From contig NZ_JASISM010000002.1 of NCBI RefSeq assembly GCF_030063145.1, forward strand, positions 62,001 through 126,000: a stretch of DNA of 64,000 bases, in the 5' to 3' direction. Source of the stretch: Cryobacterium sp. PH31-L1. Lineage in GTDB: Bacteria > Actinomycetota > Actinomycetes > Actinomycetales > Microbacteriaceae. Both the position numbers and the translations under genes were made by a program. The notes beneath the pieces are model-generated. The model ran no database searches, was not told the origin of the DNA, and saw nothing but the letters and a program-made list of their open reading frames with translations. Positions 7,662 to 15,176 of this stretch are shown piece by piece. The stretch's first letter is position 1, and the number at the start of each line of letters is the position of its first letter.

Positions 7662-8408
7662 ATGAGCACACGTGAGAGCACCCACACCGGCCATGGCCCG
7701 CGCCTGACCAAAGCCGATGGCAGCGCCATTAGGGTTCTGGTCGTTGACGACGAACCCACCCTCACCGATCTGCTCTCCATGGCTTTGCGCTACGAGGGCT
7801 GGGAGGTGCGCACCGCCGGTGAAGGCCGCCAGGCGCTCACCATCGCCCGCGAATTCCGGCCGGACGCCATCGTGCTCGACATCATGCTGCCCGACATTGA
7901 CGGACTGCAGGTGTTGCAGCGGGTGCGCGCCGACGGCTACGAGACACCCGTGCTCTTTCTCACCGCCAAGGACTCGCTGGACGACCGCATCGCCGGGCTC
8001 ACCGCGGGCGGCGACGACTACGTCACCAAGCCGTTCAGCCTTGAGGAGGTGGTCGCCCGACTGCGCGGCCTCATCCGCCGCTCCACCCTCGCCGTGGCCG
8101 ACTCGACCGACCCGCGCATCACCGTGGGAGACCTCACCCTTGACGAAGACAGCTACGAGGTCTTCCGCGACGGTGACGCCATCGAACTGACCGCCACCGA
8201 ATTCGAACTGCTGCGCTTTCTCATGCGCAACCCACGTCGGGTGCTCAGCAAAGCTCAGATTCTCGACCGGGTCTGGAGCTACGACTTCGGCGGCAAATCG
8301 AGCGTCGTCGAGATCTACATCTCCTACCTGCGTAAAAAGATCGATGCCGGCCGCGAGCCGATGATTCACACGGTGCGCGGCGCCGGCTACATGCTGAAAA
8401 CTGCCTAA
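7662..8408 (+). CDS. OmpR/PhoB-family response regulator
   Basis: A 248-residue regulator. The receiver domain spans about residues 24-140, with the acidic pair Asp29/Asp30 (LVVDDEP), phospho-acceptor Asp73 (VLDIMLP) and Lys123 (TKPFS). The winged-helix DNA-binding domain follows, with ELTATEFELLRFLMRNPRRV and a final VRGAGYML. It would be phosphorylated by the histidine kinase encoded next, whose ATG overlaps its TAA by one base. An Arg/His/Thr-rich N-terminal extension of about 20 residues precedes the receiver; a later start is possible. The signal is unknown. Confidence 0.92.
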   Translation: MSTRESTHTGHGPRLTKADGSAIRVLVVDDEPTLTDLLSMALRYEGWEVRTAGEGRQALTIAREFRPDAIVLDIMLPDIDGLQVLQRVRADGYETPVLFLTAKDSLDDRIAGLTAGGDDYVTKPFSLEEVVARLRGLIRRSTLAVADSTDPRITVGDLTLDEDSYEVFRDGDAIELTATEFELLRFLMRNPRRVLSKAQILDRVWSYDFGGKSSVVEIYISYLRKKIDAGREPMIHTVRGAGYMLKTA

Positions 8409-9913
8409 TGGCCAAGCGGATGCCGCGCCGCCGACCTCGCTCGCCCTGGACCCTGCAGCGTCGCCTCGTGCTCACCGTGGTCGGGCTGCTCGCCCTCGTG
8501 AGCATCACGATCGGCGTGGTGAGCGTGGTCATCCTGCGCGCCTCGCTGCTCGATCGCCTCGACGTGCAACTCGCCTCGGCCGCCGACCGCTCCGGAGCCG
8601 TCCTCGGCGGCGACAACGACGGGGACCGCCCCGGCGACAACCCCGGCAGCAGCTATTTCGGCAGCCCAACCGCCAACAGCATTCTCAGCGGCCCGGCCCA
8701 ACCCCCCGGGCTGCTCGCCCTGGTCTACGACGGATCGAGCATCACCACCGGCTACACCGACGACCAGAGCGGCGCCATCGAAGAACTCTCCGCTCAGCAG
8801 GTACAACAGCTCGCCGACCACGTTAACCAGCCGGGCAGCGTCACCGTGAACCTCGGCGGCGAACTCGGCGACTATCGTGTGCAAGCCGAAACGTCCCGCA
8901 GCGGCACCCTCTACCTCGTTGGTCTGCCGCTGTCCGGCGTCGCGGCCACGGCCGCCCAGCTGGCCCTGATCATCACGTTCGTCTCGCTCGCCGGTCTCAT
9001 CGTGGTGGCCATTATCGCGGCCTGGGTCGTTCGCCTCGCCCTGCGCCCGCTGCAACGCGTCACCGCGACGGCCACCCGGGTTGCGCAACTCCCCCTCGAC
9101 CAGGGCGAAGTCTCCCTGGACGACCGGGTCCCGGCCGGCGATACCGACCCGCGCACCGAGGTAGGCCGAGTCGGCGCGGCGCTCAACCGCATGCTCGAGC
9201 ACGTCGACCTCGCCCTCGAAGCGCGACAGCAGAGCGAGCGCAAGGTTCGGCAGTTCGTCGCCGACGCGAGCCACGAGCTGCGCACGCCGTTGGCGTCTAT
9301 CCGTGGGTACTCCGAACTCACCCGGCGCAGCGGCCAGGAGCTGCCGCCCGATGCCATCCACGCGCTCGGCCGCATCGAAAGCGAGTCGGTGCGCATGACC
9401 GGCCTGGTGGAAGACCTGCTGCTGCTCGCCCGCCTCGACGAGGGCCGCGAACTCGAAATGGAACCGGTCGACCTCACCATGCTGCTCGTCGACGCCGTGA
9501 GCGACGCCCACGCTGCCGGCCGCGACCATGTCTGGGACCTCGACCTGCCCGAAGAACCGATCGAGGCGATCGGCGACGAACCGCGTCTCCGCCAGGTCAT
9601 CACCAATCTGCTCGCCAACGCTCGACTGCACACGGATGCCGGCACCACGGTGGTCGTGGACCTCGCCGCCGTTGGCGACCGGGCCGTCATCACCGTCACC
9701 GACAACGGTCCCGGCATCCCCGAAGACCTGCGAAGCACCCTGTTCGAACGGTTCGCCCGCGGCGACAGCTCACGCTTTCGCGGAACCGGCAGCACCGGCC
9801 TCGGACTGGCTATCGTGGCAGCGGTCGTCGCCGCACACCATGGCGATGTCTCGGTCGACAGCGTTCCAGGTCGCACCCAGTTTCGGGTCGAACTGCCCCT
9901 GGCCACGCACTAG
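8408..9913 (+). CDS. Membrane sensor histidine kinase
   Basis: A 501-residue kinase paired with the upstream regulator. A basic N-terminus leads into TM1 (about 20-42), an extracellular loop rich in Gly/Asp/Ser, TM2 (about 180-205), a HAMP segment, then the HisKA box DASHELRTPLASIRGYSEL with phospho-acceptor His289. The ATPase domain has the N box NLLANARLH, the G1 box DNGPGIP, the F box LFERFARGD and the G2 box GTGSTGLGLAIV. All kinase residues look intact. The sensor loop has no recognisable ligand domain, so the stimulus is unknown. Confidence 0.92.
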   Translation: MAKRMPRRRPRSPWTLQRRLVLTVVGLLALVSITIGVVSVVILRASLLDRLDVQLASAADRSGAVLGGDNDGDRPGDNPGSSYFGSPTANSILSGPAQPPGLLALVYDGSSITTGYTDDQSGAIEELSAQQVQQLADHVNQPGSVTVNLGGELGDYRVQAETSRSGTLYLVGLPLSGVAATAAQLALIITFVSLAGLIVVAIIAAWVVRLALRPLQRVTATATRVAQLPLDQGEVSLDDRVPAGDTDPRTEVGRVGAALNRMLEHVDLALEARQQSERKVRQFVADASHELRTPLASIRGYSELTRRSGQELPPDAIHALGRIESESVRMTGLVEDLLLLARLDEGRELEMEPVDLTMLLVDAVSDAHAAGRDHVWDLDLPEEPIEAIGDEPRLRQVITNLLANARLHTDAGTTVVVDLAAVGDRAVITVTDNGPGIPEDLRSTLFERFARGDSSRFRGTGSTGLGLAIVAAVVAAHHGDVSVDSVPGRTQFRVELPLATH

Positions 9914-9971
9914 GCGTATCGGCCAGGGCGGCGCCGGATCGACCTCGCGCCCCCTCATTTCATTGCTCGAC

Positions 9972-10100
9972 CCGTGAGTTCCAAGCGTCGAGCCGTGGGT
10001 CTCGACTCGTTTAGGGTGAAAACGGGGGTGTAAAACGGGGGTGTAAAACGGGGGTGAAACTCACGGCTCGACGAAGTCTCGCGACGAAACTCACGGCTCG
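9972..10100. repeat. Convergent intergenic region with tandem and dispersed short repeats
   Basis: A 13-base unit, AAAACGGGGGTGT, is repeated three times in tandem at 10019-10056 (last copy incomplete). The 15-base sequence GAAACTCACGGCTCG occurs twice, at 10056-10070 and 10086-10100, and a partly complementary CCGTGAGTTC lies at 9972-9981. The region lies between the convergent kinase and MarR genes and may contain a bidirectional terminator. No ORF is credible. Confidence 0.75.
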
Positions 10101-10123
10101 GCGCCAAGTCAGAAGCGGTGGAC

Positions 10124-10585
10124 CTAGTCGGGCTCGTTCAGCCGTTCCAACAGGGTGGCGAACTGGTCGAGATCGGCGGGAGTCCACCGGCTGAGTCGCC
10201 GATGCACCAGGGCTTTACGGTTGCGGCGAACCTCGGCCAGTTTCTCCGTGGCGAGCGGCGTTAAGGCCAGAAATCGAGCCCTCCCATCGAGCGGATCAAC
10301 CCTGGTCTCCACGAGCCCAAGCGAGCAGAGCAGCTTGGCCTGGCGGCTGATCATGCTGCGGTCCACCGCGAGCACATCCGCAACGACGCTGGCATGGGAT
10401 TCGCCGCGCCGTGCGAGTACGCGCAGGAGCGCGAGTCCAAACGGTTCGAGGGTCGGGTCGATCACGGCAGCGGTCGACCGTGTGCTGGCTCGAATATTGG
10501 CGGCCAGCATGGCCATCTGCGCCTCGACGCGGGCGAGCTCGAGGGTATCGCCATCCACGCTGGGCCGCTCGATCAGCTCATTCAT
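10124..10585 (-). CDS. MarR-family transcriptional regulator
   Basis: A 153-residue regulator. The winged helix is visible in LRVLARRGESHASVVADVLAVDRSMISRQ, with the wing VDPLDGRARFLALT, the D-x-R-x-x-x-L-x-LT signature of MarR proteins. It starts at the second of two adjacent ATG codons, 6 bases after GGGGAG, and overlaps the end of the upstream exporter gene. The pair is therefore one operon, and the regulator probably represses the exporter until a ligand binds. Paired TTGA-N6-TCAA sites in front of the exporter (12331-12372) are the likely binding sites. Confidence 0.88.
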   Translation of the reverse strand: MNELIERPSVDGDTLELARVEAQMAMLAANIRASTRSTAAVIDPTLEPFGLALLRVLARRGESHASVVADVLAVDRSMISRQAKLLCSLGLVETRVDPLDGRARFLALTPLATEKLAEVRRNRKALVHRRLSRWTPADLDQFATLLERLNEPD

Positions 10586-12314
10586 CATGAGCTCCCCGGG
10601 TTGCGGGTGTTGGGGCCAGCCCGGCCGGCGGCAGGCCAGCGGATGCCGCACTCACCTCCACAAGAATGTCCTGCACGTCGTCCCCCTCGCGGTGAAAGGC
10701 CAAGTCTGCCGCAACGGTAGCCGGTACTGCTGCCGGCACCAGGGCCGTATCGCGCGCCCGGTCGATTCCGTTCTCCGTGCCGAGCGGATGATTCGGCAGC
10801 AGCGACACCGTGATCAGGGTCACCAGGGCCAGCGGCGCGCTGATCAGAAAGATTGTGCCGACGCCGGAACCGTAGGCGGCTTCGACGATGATGCGCAGCA
10901 CGTCGGGCAGTTGGTTGACCTGCGGAATGACGCCGTCACCGAGCAGGCGCCCGGCATCCGCTTGATTGGCCGGGCTGAGCCCGCCAATGCCGGTGGTGAT
11001 CTGGGCCGCGACAACGCTGCCCAGGATGGACCCCATCACCGAGACCCCGACCGCGCCGCCGAGGCTGCGGAAGAAGGTCACCGAGCTCGTGGCCACGCCG
11101 AGGTGCCGTACTTCAACGGTGTTCTGTACGACCAGAACGAGGTTCTGCATGACCATGCCCACGCCGGCGCCGAGGATGAACATGTAGACGCCGACGAAGA
11201 CGAGGCTCGTGTGCACATCGAGGGTGCCGAGAAGCGTGGTGCCGACGAGCATGAGCACGGAGCCGGAGACCATGATCGATTTCCAGGTGCCACGCCGACT
11301 GATCACGGTGCCGAACAGCGTCGAGGAGATGAGCAGGCCGCCCATCATGGGTATGGTCAGCAGGCCCGACTGGGTGGGGGTGGCGCCGCGGGCGAGCTGC
11401 ATGTACTGACTGAGAAAGACCGAGGTGCCGAACAGGGAGACTCCCACCGCGAGGCTCGCGATGGCCCCGAGGCCGAAGGTGCGGTTGCGAAACAGGCTGA
11501 GCGGAATGATCGGTTCGGTGGCGCGAAATTCCACGATGATCGCCAGGGCCAGCAGAACGACGGCACCGATAACCATGGCCCACGAGGTCAGTGACAGCCA
11601 CTCGAACTGGGTGCCGGCCAGGGTCACCCAGATCAGCAGCAGCGAGACGCCGCTCGTGATCAGTGCGGCACCGAGGTAGTCGATGCGCACGACCCGCTTC
11701 ACCCTGGCCGGCAGGTGCAGGGTGCGCTGCAGCAGCACGATGGCGACGATTGCCACCGGAAGGGCGATGAAGAAATTCCAGCGCCAGCCGAAGGCATCCG
11801 TCACGACGCCGCCGAGCAGCGGGCCACCGATCGTGCCAAGGGCCATGACCGCGCCGAACAGGCCGGCGTAGCGGCCGCGCTCACGCGGGCTGATGATGTC
11901 GGCCATGATGATCTGGCTGAGGGCGACCAGGCCGCCGGCGCCGAGACCCTGCAGTACCCGGAAGGCGATGAGCGTTCCCGCGTCCTGCGATAACCCGGCG
12001 AGCGCGCTGCCGATCACGAACACGGCGAGGGCGAGCTGTATGAGAAGTTTGCGGTTGAACAGGTCGGCGAATTTGCCCCAGATCGGCGTACTCACCGTGG
12101 TCGCCAGAAGTGTGGCCGTGACCACCCAGGTATAGGCCGACTGCGAGCCCTTGAGATCGCTGAGAATGAGTGGCAGAGACGTACTGACCACAGTGTTGGC
12201 CAGGATCGACACGAACATGCCCAGCAGCAGTCCCGACAGCGCTTCGAGTACCTGGCGGTGGCTCATTGAACCCTCGGTGACCGGTTCCCGAACAGTACGG
12301 CTGGCGCGACTCAT
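10578..12314 (-). CDS. MFS drug-efflux transporter, DHA2 / EmrB-QacA family (14 TM)
   Basis: A 578-residue integral membrane protein with about 14 hydrophobic segments. Family motifs seen are GKFADLFNRK (motif A), the GRYAGLFGAV/GGPLLGGVVTD region (motif C) and LSQIIMADIISPRERGR. It would exchange protons for toxic compounds across the membrane. The start is the ATG at 12314, set by an excellent AAGGAG 5 bases upstream; the frame extends 10 codons further with no binding site. The C-terminal 60 residues are Ala/Pro-rich and probably cytoplasmic. It is co-transcribed with the MarR gene. The substrate cannot be told. Confidence 0.9.
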   Translation of the reverse strand: MSRASRTVREPVTEGSMSHRQVLEALSGLLLGMFVSILANTVVSTSLPLILSDLKGSQSAYTWVVTATLLATTVSTPIWGKFADLFNRKLLIQLALAVFVIGSALAGLSQDAGTLIAFRVLQGLGAGGLVALSQIIMADIISPRERGRYAGLFGAVMALGTIGGPLLGGVVTDAFGWRWNFFIALPVAIVAIVLLQRTLHLPARVKRVVRIDYLGAALITSGVSLLLIWVTLAGTQFEWLSLTSWAMVIGAVVLLALAIIVEFRATEPIIPLSLFRNRTFGLGAIASLAVGVSLFGTSVFLSQYMQLARGATPTQSGLLTIPMMGGLLISSTLFGTVISRRGTWKSIMVSGSVLMLVGTTLLGTLDVHTSLVFVGVYMFILGAGVGMVMQNLVLVVQNTVEVRHLGVATSSVTFFRSLGGAVGVSVMGSILGSVVAAQITTGIGGLSPANQADAGRLLGDGVIPQVNQLPDVLRIIVEAAYGSGVGTIFLISAPLALVTLITVSLLPNHPLGTENGIDRARDTALVPAAVPATVAADLAFHREGDDVQDILVEVSAASAGLPPAGLAPTPATRGAHDE

Positions 12315-12330
12315 GCGACTCCTTAAGTGA

Positions 12331-12375
12331 TTGACAGCTATCAACGATAGGTGAGTAGTTGATGGGTGTCAACTA
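12331..12375. promoter_or_regulatory. Two MarR-type operator-like palindromes
   Basis: TTGACAGCTATCAA (12331-12344) and TTGATGGGTGTCAA (12359-12372) share the form TTGA-N6-TCAA, and their centres are 28 bases apart. The second extends to TAGTTGA-N6-TCAACTA (12356-12375). They lie 17 and 45 bases before the exporter start and fit a MarR dimer site. The assignment is inferred. Confidence 0.7.
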
Positions 12376-12395
12376 GTTAAGCGGATGCCATCGAT

Positions 12396-12424
12396 TTGCG
12401 CGCGTCCGAATGGTGCCGTACAGT
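12396..12424 (+). promoter_or_regulatory. Predicted promoter of the rplJ-rplL operon
   Basis: TTGCGC and TACAGT are separated by 17 bases. Transcription would begin near 12431, giving a leader of about 200 bases, the usual arrangement for the ribosomal protein L10 operon. Confidence 0.5.
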
Positions 12425-12551
12425 AAACCTCAGCCACAGACCGCCGGTTGCTGCGCTATGTCGAAAGACACGAGTGCAGACGAAGGTTCATTCACGTGAA
12501 CGGCCCGCGCAGGTGTTCGAAGTTTTGTTACAGTCTTTTGGATTGTTCCCC

Positions 12552-12582
12552 AAGCTCCGGCGCCCTGCGCTGGAGCTTTTTT
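12552..12582 (+). terminator. Attenuator-like intrinsic terminator in the rplJ leader
   Basis: AAGCTCCGGCGC pairs with GCGCTGGAGCTT around a 3-base loop (one G-T pair) and is followed by TTTTTT. It lies 50 bases before the rplJ ATG with no upstream same-strand gene to terminate, so it probably controls rplJL read-through. L10 leaders are known sites of autoregulation by the L10-L12 complex. Confidence 0.7.
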
Positions 12583-12632
12583 CATGTCTGCGCCCCGGGC
12601 TACCCGGCACATGATTATTAATGAGGAGCACC

Positions 12633-13148
12633 ATGGCGAACAAGGAAGCAACGGTCGCCGAGCTTACGGAGAAATTCGAAAGCTCGACCGCCGTTCTGCT
12701 CACCGAGTACCGCGGTCTCACTGTTGCGCAGCTCAAGAGCCTGCGTAAGTCCATCAGTGAGGACGCCACGTACGCCGTGGTAAAGAACACGCTCACCAAG
12801 ATTGCGGCCAACAAGGCCGGCATCACCTCGTTCGACGAGGAACTTGTCGGTCCGTCCGCTATCGCCTTCGTGCACGGAGACCCCGTCGCCGTCGCGAAGA
12901 CCCTGCGTGCCTTTACCAAGGCAAACCCTCTCCTGGTGGTAAAGGGCGGTTACTTTGACGGTAACCCGCTCACCGCAGCGGAGGTTGGCAAGCTTGCCGA
13001 CCTCGAGTCCCGCGAGGTGCTGCTGGCCAAGCTGGCCGGCGCCTTCAAGGCATCGCTGTTCGGAGCCGCTTATCTCTTCCAGGCACCGCTGTCGAAGGCT
13101 GTTCGCACCATCGACGCGCTGCGTGAGAAGCAGGAGTCCGCGAACTAG
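12633..13148 (+). CDS. rplJ: 50S ribosomal protein L10
   Basis: A 171-residue protein matching the L10 family from [18 protein letters not shown] through [18 protein letters not shown] and [13 protein letters not shown]10 binds 23S rRNA at the base of the ribosomal stalk and carries L7/L12 dimers on its C-terminal helix. The start is the ATG at 12633, with GAGGAG 6 bases upstream; in-frame codons before it are not preceded by a binding site. rplL follows 54 bases later in the same operon. Expression is probably controlled through the structured leader at 12430-12632. Confidence 0.97.
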   Translation: MANKEATVAELTEKFESSTAVLLTEYRGLTVAQLKSLRKSISEDATYAVVKNTLTKIAANKAGITSFDEELVGPSAIAFVHGDPVAVAKTLRAFTKANPLLVVKGGYFDGNPLTAAEVGKLADLESREVLLAKLAGAFKASLFGAAYLFQAPLSKAVRTIDALREKQESAN

Positions 13149-13202
13149 GCACCTGCCTGGTTCACGGTTCACGGATTTTTAAGAAACTAATAGGAGTACA
13201 TC

Positions 13203-13586
13203 ATGGCAAAGCTTTCCACTGAAGACCTGCTTGAGCAGTTCAAGGGCCTGACCCTCATCGAGCTCTCCGAGTTCGTCAAGGCGTTCGAGGAGACCTTCGA
13301 GGTCACCGCAGCCGCTCCCGTCGCCGCTGCCGGAGCCGCTGGCCCCGCCGCTGCTGCTGAAGAGGTCGAAGAGCAGACCGCGTTCGACGTCATCCTTGAC
13401 GCCGTTGGCGACAAGAAGATCCAGGTCATCAAGGTTGTGCGCGAGCTCACCAGCCTGGGCCTCGGCGAGGCCAAGGCCGTTGTCGATGGCGCGCCGAAGG
13501 CCGTCCTCGAGGGCGTTGCCAAGGACGCTGCCGAGAAGGCCAAGGCTTCCCTCGAAGAGGCCGGCGCAACCGTTACCCTCAAGTAA
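13203..13586 (+). CDS. rplL: 50S ribosomal protein L7/L12
   Basis: A 127-residue acidic protein of the usual length. The N-terminal dimerisation domain ([24 protein letters not shown]) is followed by an Ala/Gly-rich hinge and the C-terminal factor-binding domain ([21 protein letters not shown] ... [19 protein letters not shown]). L7/L12 forms the mobile stalk that recruits and stimulates translational GTPases. AGGAG stands 6 bases before the ATG. A terminator follows at 13654. Confidence 0.98.
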   Translation: MAKLSTEDLLEQFKGLTLIELSEFVKAFEETFEVTAAAPVAAAGAAGPAAAAEEVEEQTAFDVILDAVGDKKIQVIKVVRELTSLGLGEAKAVVDGAPKAVLEGVAKDAAEKAKASLEEAGATVTLK

Positions 13587-13653
13587 TCTGCGCCCTTCGC
13601 GGGGCATTGATTGAGGTGTAGCCGACCGGCTCTCGGGCCGATCAGCGCTCAAA

Positions 13654-13688
13654 GGGCGTCGTTTCCATACGGAAACGGCGCCTCTTTT
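13654..13688 (+). terminator. Intrinsic terminator after rplL
   Basis: GGGCGTCGTTTCC pairs with GGAAACGGCGCC around a 4-base loop, followed by TCTTTT. It ends the rplJL transcript and lies just before the convergent LacI gene. Confidence 0.85.
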
Positions 13689-13712
13689 CGTCGTCGGCAG
13701 ACCGCCGGACCA

Positions 13713-14729
13713 TCAAATCGCCCGGGCGCGCGGTGCACTCGTGCTCGACCGAATGACCAGATTAGTCGGAAGCACTGTCGGTTCTCCCGCAGCGCTGCGG
13801 GTTGCGAGTTCAGCGAGCAGGGTGCGCACGGCGAGTTCACCCTGGGCGCGCGGATGCTGCGCGAGAGTTGTGAGGCGAAACATCTCGGCATAGGGATGAT
13901 CGTCGATGCCGATCACGCTCAGCTCGGTCGGAACCCGGATCCCCAGCTCGCGCGCCGCCAGGATGAGCCCGAATGCGATCTCGTCGCTCGCCGCGAAGAT
14001 CGCGGTCGGTCGGCGCCGCGGGTCGCCGAGCACCGCCAGTCCCCGCGCGTAGCCGCCGGGCATCGAGAACTCGCAGGCGTAGAAGCATCCGCTCACGGCC
14101 AGCCCTGCGGCCAGCATCGCCGCCTGAAAGCCCCGCAGTCGATTGCGGTGCACATGAAAGTCCATCTCGTCGATCTGGCTGCCGCCCACGTGCACGATGT
14201 CGCGGTGCCCCAAGCTGAGTAGGTGCTCGGTAGCCAGTCGGGCCGCGGCCACGTCATCGATCTCGATCGTCGGAACGCCCCGGATCGGTCCGCCGATACC
14301 GACGAGCGGGCGGCCGAGACGGTGCAGGTGATCGACCTCCTGGTCGCTGAGGGCCACGCCGACCGAGATTATGCCGTCGAATCGTTTACGGGCCAGAAAG
14401 AAATCGAAGACCCGGTCGCGCTCAGGGGACTCCGGCGGCAGGTTGTACAGGGTCATGTCGTAGCCCTGAGTGAGCAGCGACTGTTCCAGGCTTTCGAGGA
14501 CCTCGCTGAAGAACCATCGGCTGATGAACGGAATGATCACACCAACGCTCTGGGTGCGCCCCGTCACCAGACTCGCCGCGTTGGGTGACGCGACGTAACC
14601 GATTTCGCGGGCGGCCGCTACGACCTTCTCGCGCGTCTCTGCCGAGACGTAGCCGCGGCCGCTGAGCGCCCGGCTGGCCGTTGCTTTGGCCACGCCGGCG
14701 AGTCGGGCGACATCGCCGATTGCGCTCAT
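13713..14729 (-). CDS. LacI-family repressor of the alpha-glucoside transporter
   Basis: A 338-residue regulator. The N-terminal HTH is SAIGDVARLAGVAKATASRA plus LSGRGYVSAETRE, and a periplasmic-binding-protein-like effector domain follows (SVGVIIPFISRWFF ... ELSVIGIDDHPYAEMF). It starts at the ATG at 14729 after GGAGGG; longer in-frame extension runs through the tandem repeat at 15001 and is rejected. It is divergent from the transporter genes at 15177. Two GGAACCGGTTCC palindromes between them are the expected operators, so the protein probably represses both itself and the importer until a sugar binds. Confidence 0.9.
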   Translation of the reverse strand: MSAIGDVARLAGVAKATASRALSGRGYVSAETREKVVAAAREIGYVASPNAASLVTGRTQSVGVIIPFISRWFFSEVLESLEQSLLTQGYDMTLYNLPPESPERDRVFDFFLARKRFDGIISVGVALSDQEVDHLHRLGRPLVGIGGPIRGVPTIEIDDVAAARLATEHLLSLGHRDIVHVGGSQIDEMDFHVHRNRLRGFQAAMLAAGLAVSGCFYACEFSMPGGYARGLAVLGDPRRRPTAIFAASDEIAFGLILAARELGIRVPTELSVIGIDDHPYAEMFRLTTLAQHPRAQGELAVRTLLAELATRSAAGEPTVLPTNLVIRSSTSAPRARAI

Positions 14730-14782
14730 GTGCCCTCCGTCTGTGGGATTTATGCGTTCAGAATAGCGCGCTCCGCGACAGT

Positions 14783-14940
14783 ATGGAACCGGTTCCATGA
14801 AGGTCCTTGATTTTCCGGCGGCTTCGTCGATAAAATCTGGTACCCGCCGGAATTGAACTCGATATCTTTGCCATTCCGTTATGTTTGCGGACTTGCTATC
14901 GCTAAACGGGTGTCGTACTTTATGGTCTGGAACCGGTTCC
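14783..14940. promoter_or_regulatory. Two LacI-type operators, GGAACCGGTTCC
   Basis: ATGGAACCGGTTCCAT lies at 14783-14798 and GGAACCGGTTCC at 14929-14940. Both are perfect palindromes in the divergent region between the LacI gene and the transporter, 144 bases apart centre to centre, which suits repression by looping. They carry the central CG of classic LacI/GalR sites. Confidence 0.85.
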
Positions 14941-15000
14941 CGAATTCCTGTCAGAAGTGTGCGTTGCCCCAGACGCAAGCGGCGCAATCCAGCACGACCC

Positions 15001-15160
15001 GATCCGGCACCACTCGATCTGCACCACTCGATCCGGCACCACTCGATCTGCACCACTCGATCCGGCACCACTCGATCTGCACCACTCGATCCGGCACCAC
15101 ACGATCTGCACCACTCGATCCGGCACCACACGATCTGCACCACTCGATCCGGCACCACTC
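15001..15160. repeat. 29-bp tandem repeat in the leader of the alpha-glucoside importer
   Basis: Five full units start at 15001, 15030, 15059, 15088 and 15117, and a half unit starts at 15146. Each unit is GATCCGGCACCACTC followed by GATCTGCACCACTC, so it is itself a near-duplicate of 14-15 bases. Units 4 and 5 differ by one base (CACTC to CACAC). The array stops 16 bases before the importer ATG, just ahead of its ribosome binding site. Because 29 is not a multiple of 3, both strands stay open in several frames, giving spurious ORFs. Confidence 0.95.
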
Positions 15161-15176
15161 AATGAGGAGAAACAAG

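Noticed and set aside
12552-12582. Terminator of an upstream gene
   Set aside because: The gene upstream is on the opposite strand and starts there, so the hairpin belongs to the rplJ leader.
15001-15160. CRISPR array
   Set aside because: The units are directly joined with no unique spacers and there are no cas genes.
14853-15176. In-frame extension of the alpha-glucoside binding-protein gene through the 29-bp repeats
   Set aside because: The extension covers an operator and a tandem array; a strong GAGGAG site and a normal lipoprotein signal peptide place the start at 15177.
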